DNA of 38,006 bases from Paulinella micropora. Lineage: Eukaryota; Cercozoa; Imbricatea; Euglyphida. Under the pieces are notes generated by a model. That model saw only the letters and a program-made list of their open reading frames with translations. It did not search any database and had not been told where the DNA came from. The stretch is from NCBI GenBank assembly GCA_009731375.1, contig BJOX01000043.1:119814-157819 (forward strand), written 5' to 3'. Both the position numbers and the translations under genes were made by a program. Shown here piece by piece: positions 20,390 to 33,378 of this stretch (within the stretch, counting starts at the first letter, position 1; each line of letters opens with the position of its first letter).

Positions 20390-21819
20390 CTGAAGTCATT
20401 CACTTCCTAAGCCCGCCCGGCCGGCCCCACGATTGCTTACGACATGCACATGATTCTGATGGCACTGACCGTCACGTCTTGTAATAGTAACAGTCTAGCT
20501 TCAACTTTCAACTCAACCGCTTGTGACACTTCCGATTCGAGTCCATCATGAGCCCTCCGAGGGCCCGTCATGTGACTCATCTTGATTATCAGTGTTGGTG
20601 CTAACGCTATGTGGCAGGCCGCCTGAAGCTCGGCGGGTGACATAATTGCTTTTACATAGTAGTAAAGGTTTGAAAAATGTGCAGTCTGTCACTCCGGTCT
20701 GAGTTCAAGTTTTCAGCAGTGAATAACTGATAAATCATGTTCAATGGCAAAGTAAGCCTCCGATTTCACATCATCTCAAGTTACGATCCGAGTGCTCCCG
20801 GGCACTCAGAGTCCGAGGTCACAGTGAGTGGCAAAACGGTGGCGGCCACCCGACGGCCAGTAATACAATCACTGAGGAACTAGTAATTTACTACACGAAA
20901 TGGAATCTGTCAAACTTATTTCCACCCTACCCGCAGTAATTTATCGCCTAAGGTGCACTGGAAAATTCCCCTTTTTACAGAAGCAATTTCCATTTTTACC
21001 CATATCACTTATCGTAATTTTTTCACTTTGACCGTCGGCGTACTACCAACGCTTCAAGTCCATTTTAACGCAACTACATCCGTAACCACACAACCAAACC
21101 AACCTAAACTAGTTTTGCAACACGACTTCCGTCTCACAACCTTCGTCGTGAGCATATCGCACAAACCTTGGCCACTCAGCACACACCAAAACCCTTTACC
21201 CTTACCTTACCCGGGCCTTAACCCTCAAACTCAAACTTAAACTCGCACTATTCTTGAAAGTATTAATAAACTTCCAAGATATTCAATATAATATTCGGAT
21301 CAATAAGATCATGCCAGAAAATGAACTTGAACTGTGTGATTGCATCTGGTCCGGGACTCGGAGGGTCTGCATGATTTCAAATCAACTTGAGTGAGTTAAA
21401 ACTGTGACTGCTGAAAGCCTCAGAAGTTTTTTTTTTTTCAAGTTTTTTTTTTCACTTTGAATTCAAGTTTTGAAGCCTGGTACTCTTTTTTTACATTTCA
21501 TCAACTTAGCTTTTTCACTGAAAAAGTCTCGGGGCTTTTCAACTTTGTCACCTCAATAGTACAATACTGACTATGATCTCAAGTTTCAACTCCGAGTCGG
21601 ATCATATAGTACTGCATCTTTCAGAGTTGAAGTTTTATTAATCACTATTTTTATTTCAACCAAACCTGCCTTAGCTCTATCACTGAGTGGCAAACATGGC
21701 TATATGGCGGTTACCTGCCGAAGTTGAAGATTGAAAACCTTGGCCGTCACGCCTTGCGTTGAAAAAAAANNNNNNNNNNNNNNNNNNNNNNNNNNNNNNN
21801 NNNNNNNNNNNNNNNNTTG

Positions 21820-21864
<45 letters not shown>

Positions 21865-22331
21865 TTCAAAGTCAAGTATTAATACTTGAAAGTTCTTAAA
21901 CAGTGGCACGGAGTCACACTTCTGCCGGACCACTGCTCTGGCAAGTTTGTGGCCCGGGCCCGGCGCACCGTCGAAAAAAATCTATAAAACATCAGTGGTG
22001 ACCTTCGTCACTCAGTCTGAGTCAGAGTACTACTACCGGGCGGCATCGGAAAGTGAACTTCATCCACTGCAGTGGCTCCTGAAGTCGGCGGCAGTGGCAT
22101 GTTTGTGTTCACAATGGCATACCGTCCTTTGTATTACTACGGTTGAATACTAGTTAGTTTTTATGGTCGGCTCGGAATGCAAATGACTCACCAAGGATTC
22201 AGTGTGACTAACTGATAGAGCTGAGTGGGAAGCAGAAGGGATCATAGTAAACTTGAATGGAAGAGGTGAGGCTCGGATACAACTTGAAAAAGAGAGAAAA
22301 TGAAGCGTGTATTAATACTGCGGACAAACTG

Positions 22332-22370
<39 letters not shown>

Positions 22371-22541
22371 NNNNNNNNNNCATATGAAGCGTAAGAGTAG
22401 TACTAAAGAAAAAAAACTCAATGCCTGTGAGTCAGGTTAAAGCATTTTTGAGACAGTGATACATTACTTGTTAATTTTGTTTTGTTTGCCCTTTTAGTCG
22501 ACTGCCTTTTTTAAAATTTGCTTTATTTGTTTTCATACTAT
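20390..22541. other. Intergenic region between convergent genes; no gene seen
   Basis: AT-rich unique sequence with poly-T/A runs (21429-21440, 21824-21862, 22332-22370), two N gaps, a 16-bp palindrome CAAGTATTAATACTTG near 21874, and many TTCAAGTT/AACTTGA words. GAGTGGCAAA occurs at about 20825 and 21684. Short open frames (for example 20953-21240 plus, 20437-20643 minus) show no recognisable motif. Confidence 0.7.
22522..22527 (-). promoter_or_regulatory. Polyadenylation signal AATAAA of the methyltransferase gene
   Basis: AATAAA on the minus strand 15 nt after the TGA at 22544-22542, in AT-rich sequence. Confidence 0.6.
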
Positions 22542-22600
22542 TCAATTTGTTAGGGACGTCGCGTTCTTCTTAATGGCTCGTACGATCCACATAGGGTCAC
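22542..22600 (-). CDS. Methyltransferase exon i (terminal)
   Basis: Acceptor TATATAG, then (G)[18 protein letters not shown] and TGA (22544-22542). DP.Y/W.V.A.K at the extreme C-terminus is the family ending. Confidence 0.92.
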
Positions 22601-22758
22601 CTATATACAAGACGAACATCACATTACATTACATTACATTACATTACATTACATTACATTACATCACACGACTCTTGAACAGGTTAATAGTAATGATGAT
22701 GATGATGGTGGTGGTGGTGGTGGTGGTGGTGGTGATGATGATGATGATGATGATGATA

Positions 22759-22789
<31 letters not shown>

Positions 22790-22805
22790 GCATGATGATG
22801 GTGGC

Positions 22806-22836
<31 letters not shown>

Positions 22837-22912
22837 ATGATGATGATGATGCTGATGATGATGATGATGGTCGGATGATGACGATAATGGTGATGCTGAT
22901 GCTGATGGTGGC

Positions 22913-22943
<31 letters not shown>

Positions 22944-22969
22944 GTGATGATGGTGGTGGTGATGATGAC

Positions 22970-23003
<34 letters not shown>

Positions 23004-23085
23004 GTGGTGGTGATGATGACGATGATGATGATGATGATGATGGTGATGGTGATGGTGATGGTGATGGTGGTGGTGGTGGTGATGA

Positions 23086-23119
<34 letters not shown>

Positions 23120-23335
23120 GATGATGATGATAATGATGATGATGAGGGTGCTGATGATGATGATGATGATGATGATAATGATGATGGTGATGATGGTGGC
23201 GATGATAATGATGATGATGATGATGATGATGATAATGATGATAATGATGATGATGATGATGACGATCATGATGATGATGATGATGATGATGATGATAATG
23301 ATAATGATAATGATAATGATGATGAGATGATGATA

Positions 23336-23366
<31 letters not shown>

Positions 23367-23367
23367 C

Positions 23368-23398
<31 letters not shown>

Positions 23399-23424
23399 TT
23401 GATGATGATATGATGATATGATGG

Positions 23425-23455
<31 letters not shown>

Positions 23456-23505
23456 ATGATGATGATGACGATAATGACGATGATGATGATGATGATGATG
23501 ATGAT

Positions 23506-23557
<52 letters not shown>

Positions 23558-24594
23558 CGATGGTGATGATGATGATGATGATGATATGATGATGATGATG
23601 ATGAGTGTAATAACCCTAGGGTTAATAGGTATGTATTTATATGTATGCTACCCAAATCTTCAACGCCCCTTGTCAATATGTATGTATTAATATTTATCGG
23701 TCACCTCCACAAAATTTTGTCAGCTTACCGATAAAACTACATATGCGGCGCGACAACTTTGACGTGTTTTGCGGGCTCGCCGGCCCGGCTCCGGCTCGCC
23801 CGCAGAACAGGTCAAATTTGTGGCTAGCCGCATAATATACTGTTATGCTTACCCAAATCGTCAACGCCCCTTGTCAAGTCCTGAAAACCTCTGCCGTCTC
23901 TAGCAAGTAACAACCTAGAAGAAGAAGAAGAAAAAGAAGAAGAAGAAGAAGAAGAAGAAGAAGAAGAAGAAGAAGAAGAAGAAGAAGAAGAAGGAGAAGG
24001 AGAAGGAGAAGGAGAAGGAGAAGGAGAAGGAGAAGGAGAAAAAGAAAAAGAAGAAGAAGAAGAAGAAGAAGAAGAAGAAGAAGAAGAAGAAGAAGAAGAA
24101 GAAGAAGGCAAGTAACAACCTACACGCAATAGATATGTATTGTATGTATGTACGTACGTATGTATGTTTGTATGTATGTATGTATGTATGTATATGTATG
24201 TATGTATATGTATGTATGTATGTATGTAATGTATGTAATGTATTGTATGTATTGTATGTATGTATGTATGTATGTATGTAAACATGTATGTATGTATGCA
24301 TGCATGCATGTATGTATGTATGTATGTATGTATGCTTTCCCACTTCCGGCGAAATGCAAAAGAGACGAAGAAGAAAAAGAAGAAGAAGAAGAAGAAGAAG
24401 AAGAAGAAGAAGAAGAAGAAGAAGAAGAAGGAGGAGGAGGAGGAGGAGAAGAAAAAGAAGAAGAAGAAGAAGAAGAAGAAGAAGGAGGAGGAGAAGGAGG
24501 AGAAGAAAAAGAAGAAGAAGAAGAAGAAGAAGAAGAAGAAGAAGAAGGAGAAGAAGAAGAAGAAGAAAAAGAAGAAGAAGAAGAAGAAAAAAAA

Positions 24595-24626
<32 letters not shown>

Positions 24627-24745
24627 AAAAAAAAAAGAAGGAGAAGAAAAAGAAGAAGAAGAAGAAGAAGAAGAAGAAGAAGAAGAAGAAGAAGAAGAAG
24701 AAGAAGAAGAAGAAGAAGAAGAAGAAAAAGAAGAAGAAAAAGAAG

Positions 24746-24777
<32 letters not shown>

Positions 24778-27113
24778 GTAGAAGTAGTAGTAGTAGTAGT
24801 AGTAGAAGAAGAAAAAGAAGAAGAAGAAGAAGAAGAAGAAGAAGAAAGAAGAAGAAGAAGAAGAAGAAGAAGAAGAAGAAGAAGAAGAAGACGAAGAAGA
24901 AGAAGAAGAAGAAGAAGAAGAAGAAGAAGAAGAAGAAGAAGAAGAAGAAGAAGAAGAAGAAGAAGAAAGAAAGAAAAAGAAGACTTACTGATATGCTTTG
25001 ACGCTTTCCCATTCCCCTGCGAAGTGCAAAAACTGAGCTGCCAGATTCACTCTGCGAGACTCGCTTGACTCTAGCCAAATCTTTACCTAACATGAAGTGA
25101 GAAATCTTAACACAAGATAAGGCAAGAAGCAGAAGATGACATAAGATAACATAAGGTAACGTAAGATAACGTAAGATATTCAGCAGTGCAGCAGCAGCAG
25201 CAGGAGAAGAAGAAGGAGGAGGAGGAGAAAGAGAAGAAGGAGAGGAAGGAGAATGAGGAGAATGAGGAGGCGGAGAAGGAGAAGGAGAAGAAGAAGCAGA
25301 AGAAGCAGAAGAAGAAGAAGAAGAAGAAGAAGAAGAAGAAGAAGAAGAAGAAGAAGAAGAAGAAGAAGAAGAAGAAGAAGAAGAAGAGGAGGAGGAGGAG
25401 GAGAGGAGGAGGAGGAGGAGGAGGAGGAGGAGGAGGAAGGAGAAGGAGAGGAGGAGGAGGAGGAGGAGGAGGAGGAGGAGGAGGAGGAGGAGGAGGAGGA
25501 GGAGGAGGAGGAGGAGGAGGAGGAGGAGGAGGAGGAGGAGGAGGAGGAGGAGGAGGAGGAGGAGGAGGAGGAGGAGGAGGAGGAGGAGGAGGAGGAGGAG
25601 GAGGAGGAGGAGGAGGAGGAGGAGGAGGAGGNNNNNNNNNNNNNNNNNNNNNNNNNNNNNNNNNNNNNNNNNNNNNNNNNNNNNNNNNNNNNNNNNNNNN
25701 NNNNNNNNNNNNNNNNNNNNNNNNNNNNNNNNNNNNNNNNNNNNNNNNNNNNNNNNNNNNNNNNNNNNNNNNNNNNNNNNNNNNNNNNNNNNNNNNNNNN
25801 NNNNNNNNNNNNNNNNNNNNNNNNNNNNNNNNNNNNNNNNNNNNNNNNNNNNNNNNNNNNNNNNNNNNNNNNNNNNNNNNNNNNNNNNNNNNNNNNNNNN
25901 NNNNNNNNNNNNNNNNNNNNNNNNNNNNNNNNNNNNNNNNNNNNNNNNNNNNNNNNNNNNNNNNNNNNNNNNNNNNNNNNNNNNNNNNNNNNNNNNNNNN
26001 NNNNNNNNNNNNNNNNNNNNNNNNNNNNNNNNNNNNNNNNNNNNNNNNNNNNNNNNNNNNNNNNNNNNNNNNNNNNNNNNNNNNNNNNNNNNNNNNNNNN
26101 NNNNNNNNNNNNNAGAAGAAGAAGAAGAAGAAGAAGAAGAAGAAGAAGAAGAAGAAGAAGAAGAAGAAGAAGAAGAAGAAGAAGAAGAAGAAGAAGAAGA
26201 AGAAGAAGAAGAAGAAGAAGAAGAAGAAGAGAGGAGGAGAAGGAGGAGGAGGAGGAGGAGGAGGAAGAGGAGGAAGAGGAGGAAGAGGAGGAAGAGGAGG
26301 AAGAGGAGGAGGAAGAAGAAGAAGAAGAAGACGAAGAAGAAGAAGAAGAAGAAGAAGAAGAAGAAGAAGAAGAAGAAGAAGAAGAAGAAGAAGAAGAAGA
26401 AGAAGAAGAAGAAGGAGGAGGAGGAGGAGGAGGAGGGGGAGGGGNNNNNNNNNNNNNNNNNNNNNNNNNNNNNNNNNNNNNNNNNNNNNNNNNNNNNNNN
26501 NNNNNNNNNNNNNNNNNNNNNNNNNNNNNNNNNNNNNNNNNNNNNNNNNNNNNNNNNNNNNNNNNNNNNNNNNNNNNNNNNNNNNNNNNNNNNNNNNNNN
26601 NNNNNNNNNNNNNNNNNNNNNNNNNNNNNNNNNNNNNNNNNNNNNNNNNNNNNNNNNNNNNNNNNNNNNNNNNNNNNNNNNNNNNNNNNNNNNNNNNNNN
26701 NNNNNNNNNNNNNNNNNNNNNNNNNNNNNNNNNNNNNNNNNNNNNNNNNNNNNNNNNNNNNNNNNNNNNNNNNNNNNNNNNNNNNNNNNNNNNNNNNNNN
26801 NNNNNNNNNNNNNNNNNNNNNNNNNNNNNNNNNNNNNNNNNNNNNNNNNNNNNNNNNNNNNNNNNNNNNNNNNNNNNNNNNNNNNNNNNNNNNNNNNNNN
26901 NNNNNNNNNNNNNNNNNNNNNNNNNNNNNNNNNNNNNNNNNNNNNNNNNNNNNNNNNNNNNNNNNNNNNNNNNNNNNNNNNNNNNNNNNNNNNNNNNNNN
27001 NNNNNNNNNNNNNNNNCGGTATGATCAATGAAAATACTGGTGGCACCGACGGGAATCGAACTGGCGACTGGGCCCAGATGGTAGAACTTGACCACTGGGC
27101 TATCACGGTGTCC

Positions 27114-27173
<60 letters not shown>

Positions 27174-27246
27174 GTAAAATAGTAATAATAATAGTAAAAT
27201 AGTAATAATAATAATAGTAATAATAATAATAACAATAATAACAATA

Positions 27247-27316
<70 letters not shown>

Positions 27317-28402
27317 GAAGAAATCTACCGCTTTAGTCCAAAATAGCCGATTACTGAATGACAATATCACTTGCCCTGAGAAGGAAGAAGGAAGAAGGAA
27401 GAAGGAAGAAGGAAGAAGGAAGAAGGAAGAAGGAAGAAGGAAGAAGGAAGAAGGAAGAAGGAAGAAGGAAGAAGGAAGAAGGAAGAGGAAAGAGGACAAA
27501 GGACAAAGGACGAAGGACGAAGGAAGGAGGAAGACGGAAGAGGAAAAAGGAAGAAGGAAGAAGGAAGAAGGAAGAAGGAAGAAGGAAGAAGGAAGAAGGA
27601 AGAAGGAAGAGAAAGAAGGACAAAGGACGAAGGACGAAGGAAGAAGGAAGAAGGAAGAAGAAGAAAAGGAAGAAGGAAGAAAGAAGAAGGAAGAAGGAAA
27701 AAGGAAGAAGGAAGAAGGAAGAAGGAAGAAGGAAGAAGGAAGAAGGAAGAAGGAAGAAGGAAGAGAAAGAAGGACAAAGGACGAAGGACGAAGGAAGAAG
27801 GAAGAAGGAAGAAGGAAGAAGGAAGAAGGAAGAAGGAAGAAGGAAGAAGGAAGAAGGAAGAAAGGAAGAAGCAAGAAGGAAGAAGGAAGAGGAAGAACGA
27901 CAAAGGACGAAGGAAGAAGGAAGAAGGACGAACGACAAAGGACGAAGGAAGAAGGAAGAAGGAAGAGGGAAGAAGGAAGAAGGAAGCAGGAAGAAGGACG
28001 AAGGAAGAAGGAAGAAGGAAGAAGGAAGAGGAGGAAGGAAGAAGGAAGAGGAAGAAGGACAAAGGACGAAGGAAGAAGGAAGAAGGAAGAAGGAAGAAGT
28101 AAGAAGGAGGAAGGAAGAAGGAAGAAGGAAGAAGGAAGAAGGAAGAAGGAAGAAGGAAGAAGGAAGAAGGAAGAGGAAGAAGGACAAAGGACGAAGGAAG
28201 AAGGAAGAAGGACAAAGGACGAAGGAAGAAGGAAGAAGGAAGAAGGAAGAAGGAAGAAGAAGAAAAGGAAGAAGGAAGAAGGAAGAAGGAAGAAGGAAGA
28301 AGGAAGATATCAGTTGCAGTGACAAGCGTAAGTCAAACTTTTGCAAATTTCGTCAAGTAGCAAAATCATTAAGAAGAAAATGAGCTCGAGGGGAAGGGAG
28401 AG

Positions 28403-28437
<35 letters not shown>

Positions 28438-28539
28438 GGAGGAGAAGCAGTAGGAGGAGGAGGGAAAAGAAGAAGAAGAAAAAGAAGGAGAAGAAGAAGA
28501 AGAAGAAGAAGAAGAAGAAGAAGAAGAAGAGCTCATGTC

Positions 28540-28571
<32 letters not shown>

Positions 28572-29840
28572 CTTCTTCTTCTTCTTCTTCTTCTTCTTCT
28601 TCTTCTTCTTCTTCTGGTTATTGTTATTCTGATTTTTATTGTTATTGTTATTGTTATTGTTATCGTTATTGTTATTGTTATCGTTATTGTTATTGTTATT
28701 GCTGTTACTGACATTGTTGTTGTTGTTGTTGTTGTTGTTATTGTTGCTGTTGTTGTTGTTGTTGTTGTTGTTGTTATTGTTGTTGGTATTGTTGTTGATA
28801 TTATTATTATTATTATTATTATTTGACATATTTGAGGGAAATCCCGATGAAAAAACCTAGTCACACTTGCTAAACAGAGTTCCAGCCCAATGGCCTCAAG
28901 GCGTTAAACTGTGACGCCAACTCATAACCCTTTGGTGGTAGATGCTGGGGAGGAGGGTCGTTGCGCGCGTAAAAGATCTTAAACTNNNNNNNNNNNNNNN
29001 NNNNNNNNNNNNNNNNNNNNNNNNNNNNNNNNNNNNNNNNNNNNNNNNNNNNNNNNNNNNNNNNNNNNNNNNNNNNNNNNNNNNNNNNNNNNNNNNNNNN
29101 NNNNNNNNNNNNNNNNNNNNNNNNNNNNNNNNNNNNNNNNNNNNNNNNNNNNNNNNNNNNNNNNNNNNNNNNNNNNNNNNNNNNNNNNNNNNNNNNNNNN
29201 NNNNNNNNNNNNNNNNNNNNNNNNNNNNNNNNNNNNNNNNNNNNNNNNNNNNNNNNNNNNNNNNNNNNNNNNNNNNNNNNNNNNNNNNNNNNNNNNNNNN
29301 NNNNNNNNNNNNNNNNNNNNNNNNNNNNNNNNNNNNNNNNNNNNNNNNNNNNNNNNNNNNNNNNNNNNNNNNNNNNNNNNNNNNNNNNNNNNNNNNNNNN
29401 NNNNNNNNNNNNNNNNNNNNNNNNNNNNNNNNNNNNNNNNNNNNNNNNNNNNNNNNNNNNNNNNNNNNNNNNNNNNNNNNNNNNNNNNNNNNNNNNNNNN
29501 NNNNNNNNNNNNNNNNNNNNNNNNNNNNNNNNNNNNNNNNNNNNNNNNNNNNNNNNNNNNNNNNNNNNNNNNNNNTCGCCAGTTCGATTCCCGTCGGTGC
29601 CACCAGTATTTTCATTGAACATACCGGTCCGTCTGGAAGTGTTGGAACTGCCCGTGCGGGGGTGTCATTAGAGCCTATCGTCAATTCTTCGTACTCCCCT
29701 CACGGGTGAGACGATGGAGGCGCATGTGCAGATTTGCATCAGCCATTGACAGAGAAGCACTATTATTATTATTATTATCACTATTATTGTGATTATTAAT
29801 GTGATGATTAAAATTATGATGATGATGATGATGATTAAAA

Positions 29841-29907
<67 letters not shown>

Positions 29908-29941
29908 GTTATTATCATTACTATTACTAATATTATTATTA

Positions 29942-29979
<38 letters not shown>

Positions 29980-30073
29980 GTTGTTGTTGTTGTTGTTGTT
30001 GTTGTTATTGTTGTTGTTGTTCTTGTTGTTGTTGTTGTTATTGTTATTGTTATTTTTATTATCATTATCGTTA

Positions 30074-30120
<47 letters not shown>

Positions 30121-30362
30121 CACTTTTCGACCTGATGGCTTAAGAATACGATACGCTTCTGCTAATACCTACACATACATACATACAAACATACATACAT
30201 ACATACATACATACATACATTCATACGTACGTACATACATACATGCATACATACATACATACATACATACATACATTCATACGTACGTACGTGCATACAT
30301 ACATACATACATACATACATACACATACACATACATACATACATACATGCATGCATGCATGC

Positions 30363-30393
<31 letters not shown>

Positions 30394-30780
30394 TGTATGC
30401 ATGTATGTATGTATGTGTGTATGTATGTATTTGTTTGTATGTATTTGTGAATATGTATGTATTTGTACATATGTATGTATGTATGTATGTATGTCTGTAT
30501 GTATGTATGTATGTATGGTAACACCTACATACAGGAAAAAGTTGCTATACATTAAGGATTGATGTATGTATGTATATATGTGCGTATGTATGTATGTATA
30601 CATGTATGTATGTATGTATGTATGTATGCATGTATGTATATATGCAGGTATGCATATATGCATGCATGCATGTATGTATGTATGTATGTATGTATGTATG
30701 TATGTATGTATGTATGTATGTATATATGTATATATGTATGTATGTATGTATGTATGTACGTACGTACGTATGTATGTATG

Positions 30781-30811
<31 letters not shown>

Positions 30812-31037
30812 GTATCTAGCTATGTATCTAGGTGTGTCTGCATGCATGCATGTATGTATGTATGTATGTATGTATGTATGTATGTATGTTTGTGTGAGTG
30901 TGAGTGTATGTGTGTGTGTGTGTGTGTGTGTTTCTTTATGTGTGTATGTATGTACGTATATACGTATGTATGTATGTATGTATGTATATGTATGTATGTA
31001 TGTATGTATATATGTATTATGCATGTATGCATGTATG

Positions 31038-31068
<31 letters not shown>

Positions 31069-31146
31069 ATATATACCTCCTTCGGCTTAGTCAGGTAGTC
31101 AATCGACACCACACAAAGAACCTATATATATATATGTATATATATG

Positions 31147-31183
<37 letters not shown>

Positions 31184-31220
31184 TCGGTTTAGTCAGGTAG
31201 TCAATCGACACCACACAAAG

Positions 31221-31259
<39 letters not shown>

Positions 31260-32297
31260 GGTTTAGTCAGGTAGTCAATGGACACCACACAAAGAACCTA
31301 TATACATACATATATACATACATATATATATATTATATATTACATATACATATATATATACATATATATATATATATAATATATATACAAAGAACCTTCA
31401 CACACGAAATCACAAAGAGAAAAGTATGAGAAAGAAATTAGCTACTAAGACAGAAGGCCAAGGCTTAGCGAAACTTTCGCGGTATTCGCGGCGGTTTCCC
31501 GCAAACTTCCGCTCTTTCCCCCTATCGTATCAATTTTTTGCGAAACTTTCGCGGTGTTTACGGTGATTTCCCGCAAACCTACCGCATTTTCCCTTTCATT
31601 TATGGCGAAACTTTCGCGCTATTTCCGGTGGTGTCCCGCAAACTTCCCGCATTTTCCCCCTAGCGCATCATTTTTGGCGAAGCTTTCGCGGAATTTACGG
31701 TGACTTCCCGCAAAACCTACCGCATTTTCCCCCTCTCGTATCATTTTTGGCGAAACTTTCGCGCTATTTCCGGTGGTGTCCCGCAAACTTCCCGCATTTT
31801 CGCCCTAGCGCATCATTTTTGGCGAAGCTTTCGCGGAATTTACGGTGACTTCCCGCAAAACCTACCGCATTTTCCCCCTCTCGTATCATTTTTGGCGAAA
31901 CTTTCGCGATATTTCCGTTGGTTTCCCGTAAACTTCCCGCGTATCTTTTTTGGCGAAACTTTCGCGGTACTTGCGTTGATATCCGCAAAAACCTACCACA
32001 TTTTCCCCTCATATCATTTTTGGCGAAATTTTCAAGGTATTTGCGGTTGTCTCCCGCAAACCCGCCGCGTTTTCCCCTGTCATATTATTTTTTGCGAAAC
32101 TTTCGCGGTATTTACGGTAATTTCCCGCAAACTTGCCGCATTTCCCCCACCACCCCTACCGTATCGTTTTTGGCAAAACTTTTGTGGCATTTGCGGTGGT
32201 CGCGCGGAAACTTTCCACGTTATTCCCTCTCATATCATACTTGGGCGAAAATTTCGCGGTCTTTGCGGTGGCTACAGTGCCATCAATCAATCAATCA

Positions 32298-32339
<42 letters not shown>

Positions 32340-32427
32340 TTTGGCTATTCAAAGGGCAGGTCAGCTAGGAAAAAAAGGAAAGAAAGAAGAAGGAAGAAGG
32401 AAGAAGAAGAAGCAGAAGAAGAAGAAG

Positions 32428-32496
<69 letters not shown>

Positions 32497-32707
32497 AAGA
32501 AGAAGAAGAAGAAGAAGAAGAAGAAGAAGAAGAAGAAAAAGGAAAAAGAAGAAGGAGAAGAAGGAGAAGAAGGAGAAGGAGAAGAAGAAGAAGAAGAAGA
32601 AGAAGAAGAAGAAGAAGAAGAAGAACAAGAAGAAGAACAAGAAGAAGAACAAGAAGAAGAACAAGAAGAACAAGAAGAAGAACAAGAAGAAGAACAAGAA
32701 GAAGAAG

Positions 32708-32800
<93 letters not shown>

Positions 32801-33099
32801 AAGAAGAAGAAGAAGAAGAAGAAGAAGAAGAAGAAGAAGGAGGAGGAGGAGGAGGAGAAGAAGAAGAAGAAGAAGAAGAAGAAGAAGAAGAAGAAGAAGA
32901 AGAAGAAGAAGAAGAAGAAGAAGGGACGATTGATTTATCTGACCCCTTTGAAACTGTTTGATTCAAATGGCAGGGTGGTCAAGGGAAAAAAAAAGGAAAG
33001 AAAGAAGGAAAGAAGAAAGAAGAAAGAAGAAAGGATGGAGAAGAATTGAAGATTGGGAAGCTGACGGCATCGAAGCTGCTATGTATGTATGTATGTATG

Positions 33100-33133
<34 letters not shown>

Positions 33134-33334
33134 TGTATGTATGTATGTATGTAGGTAGGTAGGTAGGTAGGTAAGGTAGGTAGGGAGGTAGGGAGGGAGG
33201 GAGGGAGGGAGGTATGTACCTATATAAGTAAATAAGTAAGCATGTATATATGTATTTATGTATGTAGATACTTTATTCAAAGGTGCAGGTTGGTCAACAA
33301 AACTCAAGATGAAAGAAGAAGAAAAGAAGAACGA

Positions 33335-33378
<44 letters not shown>

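Larger units (their letters stand above)
23919..25000. repeat. (GAA)n and (GTAT)n arrays around partial exon copies
   Basis: GAA/GGA at 23919-24107, GTAT at 24134-24330, GAA with GTA and poly-A blocks at 24364-24980. On the gene's sense strand the GAA arrays are (TTC)n polypyrimidine. Confidence 0.95.

Noticed and set aside
23610-23623. TAACCCTAGGGTTA as a telomere-repeat fusion
   Set aside because: Only one repeat unit on each side; too short to mean more than a chance palindrome.
27038-27112. Functional tRNA gene
   Set aside because: A and B boxes and CCA are present, but the T stem has mismatches and extra bases precede the A box. The sequence continues as a repeated SINE body.
23915-27874. 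A 1319-codon minus-strand open frame
   Set aside because: It consists of poly-Leu/Phe/Ser from GAA/GGA repeats and N gaps. The real exons g and h inside it use splice sites, and g uses another frame.
28320-28384. Minus-strand [11 protein letters not shown] as a Walker B motif or an exon
   Set aside because: Exons e and f join in perfect phase without it; there is no supporting Walker A and no family match.
31700-32368. 222-codon open frame
   Set aside because: Lies over the 72-bp satellite; the period is a multiple of three, so openness is expected.
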